A stretch of DNA of 64,000 nt, from the NCBI GenBank assembly GCA_934418125.1, contig CAKRWT010000008.1, positions 25,938 to 89,937 on the forward strand. The letters are read 5' to 3'. Source of the stretch: an uncultured Lachnospiraceae bacterium. Its GTDB lineage: Bacteria > Bacillota > Clostridia > Lachnospirales > Lachnospiraceae. Made by a program: the position numbers and the translations under genes. The notes beneath the pieces were generated by a model, which searched no databases, was not told the origin of the DNA, and saw nothing but the letters and a program-made list of their open reading frames with translations. Every line of letters starts with the position of its first letter. Position 1 is the stretch's first letter. This document shows, in pieces, positions 44,770-52,324 of this stretch.

Positions 44770-44820
44770 TAGGAAATCCTCCCTTCCTTTTATACATAAT
44801 CTGTTCCTTTATTTCTTACC

Positions 44821-44850
44821 ATTACAGATATATTTCTAACTATATCTCAA
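44821..44850 (-). promoter_or_regulatory. possible promoter of the ABC exporter operon
   Basis: On the minus strand TTGAGA (44845-44850) and TGTAAT (44821-44826) are 18 bases apart and lie 52 bases before the GTG start. The match is moderate, and no other pair in the gap is better. Confidence 0.45.
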
Positions 44851-44968
44851 AAATGTGTTTCTATTGGTATCAAAATGTGAATTTTATGTGTCCTGTTTTT
44901 CAAACACATTGCATTGATTATAACATATTATAATAGCAAAAGCACATCAATCTTAAGAAAGGAGTCTT

Positions 44969-45142
44969 ATGAAAGACTATCATTTCAAAGAGCCCTGTGA
45001 TGATTATCCTATGGCAATGGCCTATGTGCCATGGCAATACTTCAACGGCATCTGCGAAAATCTGGAAGAAGCATTTCAGGACGGCACCATTTTCCCCGAA
45101 CTTAATAAACCTTTTGTCGGAAGGAGAAAATGTCAAAAATGA
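44969..45142 (+). CDS. cotJA: spore coat associated protein CotJA
   Basis: 57 residues. The core AMAYVPWQYFNGICENLEEAF followed by DGTIFPELNKPFVG is the CotJA signature. It is on the short side for the family. AAAGGAG precedes the ATG. It overlaps cotJB by 13 bases in another frame, giving a tightly coupled cotJABC operon. In Bacillus this operon is expressed in the mother cell under sigma-E and builds an inner coat layer. I did not find a convincing sigma-E promoter. Confidence 0.9.
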   Translation: MKDYHFKEPCDDYPMAMAYVPWQYFNGICENLEEAFQDGTIFPELNKPFVGRRKCQK

Positions 45143-45417
45143 TAAATATGCGTTTTTCAAGTGAACAGGAAAAATTACTCCATGATATCAGTATTCTGGA
45201 TTTTATCGTAGTAGAACTGAATCTTTACCTGGATACTCATCCCCAGGACAGAAATGCTATGGAATACTTCAAACATTATAACCGCATGAATAATCATGCC
45301 AAGCAGGAATATTCTGCCAAATATGGTTCTCTTGCCATCTCCCTGGCAGACTCTGACAACTGTGGTGACTGGCAGTGGGCACTATCGCCTATGCCCTGGG
45401 AAGGAGGCTGTAATTAA
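45130..45417 (+). CDS. cotJB: spore coat protein CotJB
   Basis: 95 residues. The family signature covers LLHDISILDFIVVELNLYLDTHPQD and the Trp-rich end DWQWALSPMPWEGG. Middle gene of the cotJ operon: its start overlaps cotJA and its stop shares bases with the cotJC start (TAATG). The protein probably bridges CotJC to the coat. Confidence 0.93.
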   Translation: MSKMINMRFSSEQEKLLHDISILDFIVVELNLYLDTHPQDRNAMEYFKHYNRMNNHAKQEYSAKYGSLAISLADSDNCGDWQWALSPMPWEGGCN

Positions 45418-46043
45418 TGTGGAATTATGAAAAAAGACTGCAGTTCCCTGTCAACATCAAAGAACCCAACGCTGCCCTGGCACAGGTAATCATGAGTCAG
45501 TATGGTGGCCCTGATGGTGAAATGGGTGCCTCTTTACGTTACCTGTCGCAGCGTTACGCTGCTCCTTACCGGGAGGTTTCTGCTATATTGACAGATATTG
45601 GTACGGAAGAACTAGCGCATCTTGAAATGGTCGCAACCATCGTTCATCAGCTAACCAAAGATCTTTCTATGGAAGAAATCGAAGCCGGTGGCTTCCAGAA
45701 TTACTATGTAGACCATACTATCGGTGTCTGGCCACAGGCAGCAGGCGGTGTTCCTTTTAATGCCTGTGAGTTCCAGTCCAAGGGCGATATCATAACCGAC
45801 CTGACAGAAGATATGGCTGCAGAACAAAAAGCCCGCTCGACCTACGACAATATTTTACGTCTGATTCACGACCATGACGTCTGCGAACCAATCCGTTTCC
45901 TGCGTGCCCGTGAAATCGTTCATTTCCAGAGATTTGGGGAAGCACTCCGTCTGGTTCAGGAACGCCTGGATTCCAAGAACTTCTATGCGTTCAATCCTGG
46001 ATTCGATACCACCACCGGAAACACCACCTGTCCCTGTGACTAA
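45417..46043 (+). CDS. cotJC: spore coat protein CotJC (manganese catalase family)
   Basis: 208 residues with a four-helix di-manganese fold. The metal-binding Glu and His residues are visible in IGTEELAHLEMVATIVHQ and REIVHFQRFGEALR. Clostridial CotJC proteins are spore-associated manganese catalases that help oxygen and peroxide tolerance. It ends in a Cys-containing tail (TTCPCD). AAGGAGG lies inside the cotJB end, and a terminator follows. Confidence 0.94.
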   Translation: MWNYEKRLQFPVNIKEPNAALAQVIMSQYGGPDGEMGASLRYLSQRYAAPYREVSAILTDIGTEELAHLEMVATIVHQLTKDLSMEEIEAGGFQNYYVDHTIGVWPQAAGGVPFNACEFQSKGDIITDLTEDMAAEQKARSTYDNILRLIHDHDVCEPIRFLRAREIVHFQRFGEALRLVQERLDSKNFYAFNPGFDTTTGNTTCPCD

Positions 46044-46059
46044 TGCCCTTCTGAATGTA

Positions 46060-46094
46060 AAAATGCTGCCTCACTTACTGTGAAGCAGCATTTT
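46060..46094. terminator. bidirectional terminator after cotJC
   Basis: AAAATGCTGC (46060-46069) pairs with GCAGCATTTT (46085-46094), extended by TCA/TGA inside. The plus strand ends in TTTT and the minus strand in TTTTT, so it serves both cotJC and the convergent GH1-ManA gene. Confidence 0.85.
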
Positions 46095-46135
46095 GTATAT
46101 AAGTTATCTGTCTGATTACATTCCTACTCCTTGTA

Positions 46136-48445
46136 TTACTCTTTCATGGTAGAAACAATCAGTTTCATATTTCCCTGTAACTGGGCTTTGCCATAACCAG
46201 ATGGAAGGATGAAGTGGTCACCTTTCTGAATCATCTGTCCGTTAATCAGTCCTTCGCCTTCGATGACACTCATGATTAAAAATGGATGGTTCTGCTCTAT
46301 GGTAACAGGCTCTGTCACATCCAGTTTCCATACTTTATAGTAATCGCAGGAAATCAACAGATTCATCGTATTTTCCGGTAAATTTCCTACCTTCATAACA
46401 CTCTCTTCGATTGGCTTTGCCGGTACCGTAATGACATCAATACTCTTATCAATATGCAGTTCTCTTGGTTTTCCGTTGGTTAATCTGTCATAGTCATATA
46501 CGCGGTAAGTAATATCGCTGTTCTGCTGGGTTTCCAGAATCATGAGCCCGCCTTTGATAGCGTGTACCGTGCCTGGGTCAATCTGGATAAAATCCCCCTT
46601 CTTAACAGGAATTTCCCGGATTAACTCTCCCCATCTTCCTTCATGAATCATATCAGACAGTTCTTTCTTGTCCTTTGCGTTATGACCAATTACCAGCCTG
46701 GAATCCTCTTCGCAGTCTAATACATACCAGCACTCTGTCTTTCCAAGGGAACCATTCTCGTTTACCTTGGCATACGCATCATCCGGATGTACCTGGATAC
46801 TTAAATCAGTCTTGGCATCGATAATCTTAATCAGCAGTGGGAATCTGTCTAAGCCAGTATTACCGAATAACTCTGGATGTTTTTTCCACAGTTCTGACAA
46901 AGCAGCCCCTTTATAGATGCCTTCCTTGATGGTGCAGTCTCCGTTTGGATGTGCACTCACTGCCCAACATTCACCGGTATTATCTCCTGGGATTTCATAC
47001 GGCCAGTCTGTGCCGAGGCGATTACCACCCCAAATCATTTGTTTAAATACCGGATTTAAGAATAAAATAGGTCTTTCTTTCGTGTTCACAGATAAAATAC
47101 CTCCATTGGATTCAATGACTTTCTGATACCAGTAAGCGGAATCCTTTGCAATTCTCTTCTGGGTTTCAAAATCTACATGAACGATACCAAAACGTTCTGT
47201 ATATCCTTTATCCCACTCAAAGTTATCCAAGAAGGTCCAGAGGAAATAGCCTCTTACATCAACGCCTTCATCACTGGCTTTCTGCAATGCAGATAAATAG
47301 GCATCCAGGAATGTGATTCTATTGGGGTCATGTACCTGTCCGTCTACTGACACGATATCATGGCAGGACATGCCATTTTCAGTAATAAATAATGGTAACT
47401 GATATCTGTCATAGATAAATTTTGCACCCCAGTATAAACACTCTGGTGTTACCGGCCAGTTTGCTGCAGTTTTCGGGAATCCGGCAGGTCTGTCTATGAA
47501 CTCTGGCTCTCCGTCTGCCCCTGCTTTAATCATATAGCCATTGTAAATATTCTGTCCCATAAAATCAAGGGGCTGTGAAATAAGCTTCATATCCTCTTCC
47601 GTGATTTCAGGCAGATACTCTTTGAATTTTTCCAGTCCTTCTTCCGGATACTTCCCAAGGAATACCGGGTCAGAGAACCATGCCACATTCCAGGTCCAGT
47701 TGTCCATCGGATTATGGAAAGAGAACAATGCCTTTCTTGCTGCTTCCACATCTTCTTTCTTATCACTGACCGGATATGCCATGCCACAAGTTGGTGCATA
47801 GCCAACCTTGATAGGCTGCTTTGCATATTTTCTCAGGTTAATAACCGCCTGCCCATGGGCACGTAATGCATTGTGGGCAATCTGGAAGGTTTCTTTATAA
47901 CTCAGCTTCAGACCAGGAGCCTGAATTCCACTCAAGTGTCCCAGACCTACGAAGCACTGTGGCTCATTTAAGGTAATGAAGTATTCACAGATATCGGAGA
48001 AATTCTCTGCTACCACCTTTGCATATTCTCCAAACCACTGGATTATCTCTTCGTTCAGCCAGCCTCCTTTATCCTGCAATACCTGAGGAAGTTCCCAGTG
48101 ATACATGGTCAGATAAGGGGTAATGCCGTTTTTCTTCATTTCTAAAATCATATCCCGGTACAGGGCGATAGCCTTTTCATTCACGCTGCCGGTTCCCTGG
48201 GGCATGATTCTTGTCCAGCTTACCGAGAAGCGGTATGCCTTAATGCCTAACAGACGCATCATCTTATAATCTTCTTTATAGCGATGGATATGGTCACATG
48301 CCACTGTCGCATCTTTTCCATCGGGAATCCTTCCTTCTTCAATGAAGGTATCCCATATCATCTTGCCGCATCCGTCCTCCGGATCACGACCTTCTACCTG
48401 GTACGCGCTGCTGGCAACGCCCCATACAAAATCATCTCTAAACAT
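46136..48445 (-). CDS. fusion of GH1 glycosidase and mannose-6-phosphate isomerase
   Basis: 769 residues with two complete enzymes in one chain. Residues 1-445 are a GH1 beta-glycosidase with acid/base Glu161 (ITLNEP) and nucleophile Glu356 (ITENG). Residues 458-769 are a type I phosphomannose isomerase with zinc ligands in SIQVHP (Gln551, His553), KTECWY (Glu571) and DPGTVHAI (His628). The linker is only about ten residues, with no stop or frameshift. GH1 would release a sugar from a beta-linked disaccharide and ManA would convert mannose-6-phosphate to fructose-6-phosphate, so beta-mannoside catabolism is likely. It is the downstream gene of the SGNH esterase. Confidence 0.93.
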   Translation of the reverse strand: MFRDDFVWGVASSAYQVEGRDPEDGCGKMIWDTFIEEGRIPDGKDATVACDHIHRYKEDYKMMRLLGIKAYRFSVSWTRIMPQGTGSVNEKAIALYRDMILEMKKNGITPYLTMYHWELPQVLQDKGGWLNEEIIQWFGEYAKVVAENFSDICEYFITLNEPQCFVGLGHLSGIQAPGLKLSYKETFQIAHNALRAHGQAVINLRKYAKQPIKVGYAPTCGMAYPVSDKKEDVEAARKALFSFHNPMDNWTWNVAWFSDPVFLGKYPEEGLEKFKEYLPEITEEDMKLISQPLDFMGQNIYNGYMIKAGADGEPEFIDRPAGFPKTAANWPVTPECLYWGAKFIYDRYQLPLFITENGMSCHDIVSVDGQVHDPNRITFLDAYLSALQKASDEGVDVRGYFLWTFLDNFEWDKGYTERFGIVHVDFETQKRIAKDSAYWYQKVIESNGGILSVNTKERPILFLNPVFKQMIWGGNRLGTDWPYEIPGDNTGECWAVSAHPNGDCTIKEGIYKGAALSELWKKHPELFGNTGLDRFPLLIKIIDAKTDLSIQVHPDDAYAKVNENGSLGKTECWYVLDCEEDSRLVIGHNAKDKKELSDMIHEGRWGELIREIPVKKGDFIQIDPGTVHAIKGGLMILETQQNSDITYRVYDYDRLTNGKPRELHIDKSIDVITVPAKPIEESVMKVGNLPENTMNLLISCDYYKVWKLDVTEPVTIEQNHPFLIMSVIEGEGLINGQMIQKGDHFILPSGYGKAQLQGNMKLIVSTMKE

Positions 48446-48466
48446 CTATGTATTCCTGCCTTTCCT

Positions 48467-49579
48467 TTAATAGGAACCAATCACAGATACAAGATAAAAT
48501 GGCACGGCATCGTTTTCATGTGTCTGTGTCAGTCTGATTTCTACTTTATGGTTTCCTTTTACAATATGATTTGCCACGGTACTGATATATAAACAGTCTC
48601 CCCAGGTTTCATCAAAATTGGCATCCAGGGGCACTGCCTTTTCCTCATCCCCATCTACCACAGCTACTGCAATCGGTGCCGGAAGATTTACAGATTTACG
48701 ATACTGTACCGCTATTTCAGTGCCTTCTACCTCAAAGGTAATGTTGGCTCCTTTTTCCGAGGCGGTCCAGCCATTACGGAACATATCGTTGACGTACTTT
48801 TTCAAAGCAGGGTCTGCCTCCCAACCCTGACAAACAGGTGTACTGTTATGGTTCTGATATCTTCTCGCATTCTGGTAGGCATTGACAGTCATTGGTGCCG
48901 GCATATCTACCGGCTTTTCCTCTTCTTCCATCTGGCTGTACACTTTATCCAAAAAGTCGGTAATCACCTCTGCTAACAGAGCATGCCCATCTGTGTTTGG
49001 ATGTAAATCATCCGGCGTAATCTGGCGATTCTGGATTCTCCCAGCTACGACTTCCGGATAGATGGTGGACTTCATGCTTACACTTGGAAGTTCATAATGT
49101 GCACCTATCTGGCGGTGTTTCTCCTCTGCACTGATTCCTGTATCGTAGCAGATATTGTGTACTAACAGTACCGCTGGTTCAAAAGCATTGCCATATACTT
49201 TGCGAACCAGTCCTTCATACGTTTCCTGGAAAAAGTCTGTGTTGTCATCATTGACGGAAAATTCAATAATGACAAAATCCGGCTTATAAGCCAATACATC
49301 TTCGTCCACTCTTGCCACGCCAAACTGGGAAGTAGTTCCTCCTACCCCTGCATTGACATAAGTAAACGCTGTCTTGGGAAATCTTTTTACAAACCAGTCA
49401 TAAACCAGATAGGCATAGCAGTTCGTATACTCAGAAGACAAAGAGCCCTGCGTAATAGAGCCTCCTAAAAAAGCCAATACCATACGGTCTCCTGCCTTCG
49501 CCCGTTTCATCAATTCCTTCATCCGATACAGATTGCCGCGGTTGACCCAACCTTGTTCTGAATGTACTTCATATCCCAT
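48467..49579 (-). CDS. SGNH/GDSL carbohydrate esterase, possibly CE17-like mannan acetylesterase
   Basis: 370 residues from the ATG at 49579 (AGGGGG upstream; the TTG at 49585 is too close to that site). Block I is LAFLGGSITQG with Ser41, block II is AGVGGTTSQ, block III is FSVNDDNTDFF, and block V is DDLHPN with the catalytic Asp and His. After about residue 215 a beta-rich domain follows that resembles a carbohydrate-binding module (ANITFEVEGTEIAVQYRKS). There is no signal peptide, so it is cytoplasmic. The two-domain layout recalls CE17 acetylesterases of Roseburia mannan loci, and the neighbouring GH1-ManA fusion agrees (inference). Confidence 0.8.
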   Translation of the reverse strand: MGYEVHSEQGWVNRGNLYRMKELMKRAKAGDRMVLAFLGGSITQGSLSSEYTNCYAYLVYDWFVKRFPKTAFTYVNAGVGGTTSQFGVARVDEDVLAYKPDFVIIEFSVNDDNTDFFQETYEGLVRKVYGNAFEPAVLLVHNICYDTGISAEEKHRQIGAHYELPSVSMKSTIYPEVVAGRIQNRQITPDDLHPNTDGHALLAEVITDFLDKVYSQMEEEEKPVDMPAPMTVNAYQNARRYQNHNSTPVCQGWEADPALKKYVNDMFRNGWTASEKGANITFEVEGTEIAVQYRKSVNLPAPIAVAVVDGDEEKAVPLDANFDETWGDCLYISTVANHIVKGNHKVEIRLTQTHENDAVPFYLVSVIGSY

Positions 49580-49585
49580 TTTCAA

Positions 49586-49840
49586 TACCCCCTGTGCATG
49601 TTATGCTATCCTATTACGTTTTCTTTTTATCTGCTTAAAATTTAATTATTCATTAAGCTAATTTTTAATCATTAAATTTAAAAACGTTCTCTCTTAATTC
49701 TTTTTCATTCTACTATTACATCAACAAAATAACAAGCAAAATACAAATAAATTATCTAATTTATAAAACATGCACAAAAATGGGCTTTCTTTTTTAGCTA
49801 ATAAAAGCTTAAATTTTTATTTATATTTCATAATATCATT
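49586..49840. promoter_or_regulatory. AT-rich gap with two palindromes upstream of the SGNH gene
   Basis: 255 bases, over 75% A+T, before the SGNH-GH1 operon. TTTAAT-C-ATTAAA is a perfect palindrome at 49664-49676, and TTAAT-TATTC-ATTAA lies at 49642-49656. They could be operator sites for a sugar regulator, but in such AT-rich DNA chance palindromes are common. No clear promoter pair was found. Confidence 0.35.
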
Positions 49841-51349
49841 CTACTTTTTTGCCTCTGGCAGACGTAACCGTAACATTCTCTTTGCCAATTGTTTCCAGTT
49901 AAAAGGAATGAGAGGGTAAATATAACTCTTATCCGACAATGTCTTATTTCCTGCAACAGAAACAAGGAAAATACAAATGGCTGCCACGTACCCATATACG
50001 CCAAAAACAGCCGTAAGAATCAGGTTAATGATTCGCATAAATTTCAGTGCATAGCCAAGCTCATAGTTTTGCTGGGTATAATTGGCAATTGCCACAAATG
50101 CCATATACAGCATCACTTCCGCATTAAACCAACCACTATTCACCGAAAACTCTCCCAACACCAGAGCTGCCATAACACTTAATGGTGTACTTAACATATT
50201 CGGTGTATTTACCGCTGCCAGCTTCAGACCATCTATAGCAAGCTCCAGTATCAGGAACTGGGCAATCAGAGGAATATTTTCTTTTTCCTGCAGCATAATA
50301 AACTGGAAGGATTCCGGCACCCACTGTGGGTTTTCCATCAGCAATAAAAAGGTCGGAGTCATCAGATATGTTAAAACAGAAATGATAAATCGGGACAATC
50401 GCAAATAGGTTCCTGTTACCGGTGGGAAATAGTAGTCATCGGCTTCTTCCACAATATCAAAAATGGATGTGGGAATTATCATGGCAGATGGCGAATTATC
50501 GACCAAAATTACCACATCTCCTTCCAGTACCTGTGCTGCTGCAACATCGGGTCTTTCAGTAAATTTGAATTTAGGGAATGGATTATACCATTTCCGCTTA
50601 TAGAGGCATTCCGCCAGGCTTTCCTGATTCATCGTCAGGGCATCCACCTGTATGGCACCAATTCTTTCCTTGATTTTCGCAAGAAAAGCATGATCTACCC
50701 GGTTATCCATATAACACAATACGATATCTGTTCTGGAGCTTTTTCCTGCATTGAACATTTCCATCCGCAGATTGGTACTGCGGATGCGCCGTCTTATTAA
50801 TGCTGTATTAAAGACTATCGTTTCCACGAAACCATCCTTCGATCCTCGCAGGGTTTTGTCCTTATCCGGTTCCTCCACCCCTCTTGCCGGATAGGTCCTG
50901 GAATCAATCAGAATACACCGGTCATAACCTTCTACAAAGATTGCAAAAACACCAGACAGGATATTATACAAAATAACATCCCACTCATCCTTTAAATCTA
51001 CTTCCACATAAGGGGTCGCTTTCTTTGCCATCTCATAGGCATTCTCCGGCATATCTTCCGGCTTTAAACCAATAAAATACTGCAATATCTTCATCATCAG
51101 CTCATCTTTACAGAAACCATCAATGAAATAAATGCACGCCCGTTTACCACCCATTTCTATCACACGATAGACTACATCAAAGCTGCTGTCCGGTGCAAGA
51201 CGTCCTTTCAGATAATTCATGGTTTCATCCAGAGATGATGTCATACATTCCTTGTTTCTGTCAGTTTGTTTCTCCACAGTCAAAAAAACTCCTTCCAAGA
51301 CATTTTTCTTTTCTATAGTATGTCTTAAAAGGGGCTTTTTTATACTCAT
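49841..51349 (-). CDS. GerA/SpoVAF-family spore germination membrane protein
   Basis: 502 residues. A hydrophilic N-terminal half of about 290 residues is followed by several membrane helices. Key stretches are GDVVILVDNSPSAMIIPTSIF and YFPPVTGTYLRLSRFIISVL, the GerA/SpoVAF core. The YFPPVTGTYLRL pattern is closer to SpoVAF than to GerAA. It would sit in the inner spore membrane and affect germinant or dipicolinate release. The ATG directly follows the dUTPase stop (TAAATG), so translation is coupled to a housekeeping gene. Confidence 0.87.
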   Translation of the reverse strand: MSIKKPLLRHTIEKKNVLEGVFLTVEKQTDRNKECMTSSLDETMNYLKGRLAPDSSFDVVYRVIEMGGKRACIYFIDGFCKDELMMKILQYFIGLKPEDMPENAYEMAKKATPYVEVDLKDEWDVILYNILSGVFAIFVEGYDRCILIDSRTYPARGVEEPDKDKTLRGSKDGFVETIVFNTALIRRRIRSTNLRMEMFNAGKSSRTDIVLCYMDNRVDHAFLAKIKERIGAIQVDALTMNQESLAECLYKRKWYNPFPKFKFTERPDVAAAQVLEGDVVILVDNSPSAMIIPTSIFDIVEEADDYYFPPVTGTYLRLSRFIISVLTYLMTPTFLLLMENPQWVPESFQFIMLQEKENIPLIAQFLILELAIDGLKLAAVNTPNMLSTPLSVMAALVLGEFSVNSGWFNAEVMLYMAFVAIANYTQQNYELGYALKFMRIINLILTAVFGVYGYVAAICIFLVSVAGNKTLSDKSYIYPLIPFNWKQLAKRMLRLRLPEAKK

Positions 51350-51784
51350 TTACTGTTTTCCCGTGCTGCCTATGCCACCGCGGTCTTCATGGTCTAAGTA
51401 TTCCACTTCATCAAACACAATGGCTGGCTGGTTTTTCATAATACGGAACTGACAGATACGGTCATTTACATGAATCTCCGTATCCCGCAACGCATAAGCC
51501 GGCATATACCACTGGTCATTATCCCCACAGTAGGAACTATCTACTACGCCCTGATGGTTGGTCTGAATGATGCCGAAGTTTTTAAAAGTAGAGCTTCTGG
51601 GTACAATATGCGCCTCATATCCTTTTGGCAGTTCCATGGCAACGCCTAAAGGAATCAATTTAAATTCCCCTTTCTGCAATACCACATCTTCTGCCGCCCG
51701 CAAATCAATCCAGTCTGATTTGCCGTCAATATAAGTAAGTTTTTCTATTTTATCGGTAAAATATTTAATTCTGATTGTTTCCAT
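51350..51784 (-). CDS. dut: dUTP diphosphatase
   Basis: 144 residues, trimeric dUTPase. Motif 1 SDWIDLRA, motif 2 [11 protein letters not shown], motif 3 [14 protein letters not shown] with the catalytic Asp, motif 4 RICQFRI, and motif 5 [11 protein letters not shown] at the C-terminus are all present. It hydrolyses dUTP to dUMP and pyrophosphate, keeping uracil out of DNA. It follows nrdD-nrdG on the same strand, so nucleotide-precursor genes are clustered. Confidence 0.95.
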   Translation of the reverse strand: METIRIKYFTDKIEKLTYIDGKSDWIDLRAAEDVVLQKGEFKLIPLGVAMELPKGYEAHIVPRSSTFKNFGIIQTNHQGVVDSSYCGDNDQWYMPAYALRDTEIHVNDRICQFRIMKNQPAIVFDEVEYLDHEDRGGIGSTGKQ

Positions 51785-51814
51785 CTGTTTTCCTTTTCTT
51801 TTGCCCCTGTTATC

Positions 51815-52324
51815 TTATTCGTAATCGCCACAGTACAGCACCGGAATGGTTGGGTCTGTCTGCTTCAGTGTTTTGGCCACATCGATAACCCGCTGGTTAC
51901 TACTCCCCTTCCAGAGAAGCTTAGTATCCTTCAAATCCACCTTGAATTCTCCATCTACCAATACATCCACATATTTCATTGCCGGATAGTGCAGGATATT
52001 CTCCCAGGAATCGCCGGTGTAGAGCCAGATGCTCTTGTCCGGATACTTTTCCTTAATCTCTTTCATTAATTTTCTCACATCCAGTCTGTTGGCTGCATGT
52101 AACGGGTCTCCACCGGAAAAGGTAATGCCGGAAATATAACTCTTATCCAGCTGTTCAAAGATTTCCTGCCTGGCTGCCTCATCAAAGAGTACCCCTCCAT
52201 CCGGGTCCCAGGTAATGGGATTCTGACAGTCCTTGCAGCAATGGGTACAGCCTGCCACCCAAAGAACAACACGAAGTCCATCGCCGTTTAACATATCATC
52301 CTTTGTTATATTATGATATCTCAT
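51815..52324 (-). CDS. nrdG: anaerobic ribonucleotide reductase activating protein NrdG
   Basis: 169 residues. The radical-SAM cluster motif is C-x3-C-x2-C at Cys26, Cys30 and Cys33 (GCTHCCKDCQNP), followed by the SAM-binding GITFSGGDPL. It generates the glycyl radical on NrdD. The ATG overlaps the nrdD stop (TAATG). Confidence 0.96.
   Translation of the reverse strand: MRYHNITKDDMLNGDGLRVVLWVAGCTHCCKDCQNPITWDPDGGVLFDEAARQEIFEQLDKSYISGITFSGGDPLHAANRLDVRKLMKEIKEKYPDKSIWLYTGDSWENILHYPAMKYVDVLVDGEFKVDLKDTKLLWKGSSNQRVIDVAKTLKQTDPTIPVLYCGDYE

Noticed and set aside
44918..45160. An 80-codon minus-strand frame over the cotJA region
   Set aside because: The plus strand here encodes cotJA with a strong ribosome-binding site and a family match.
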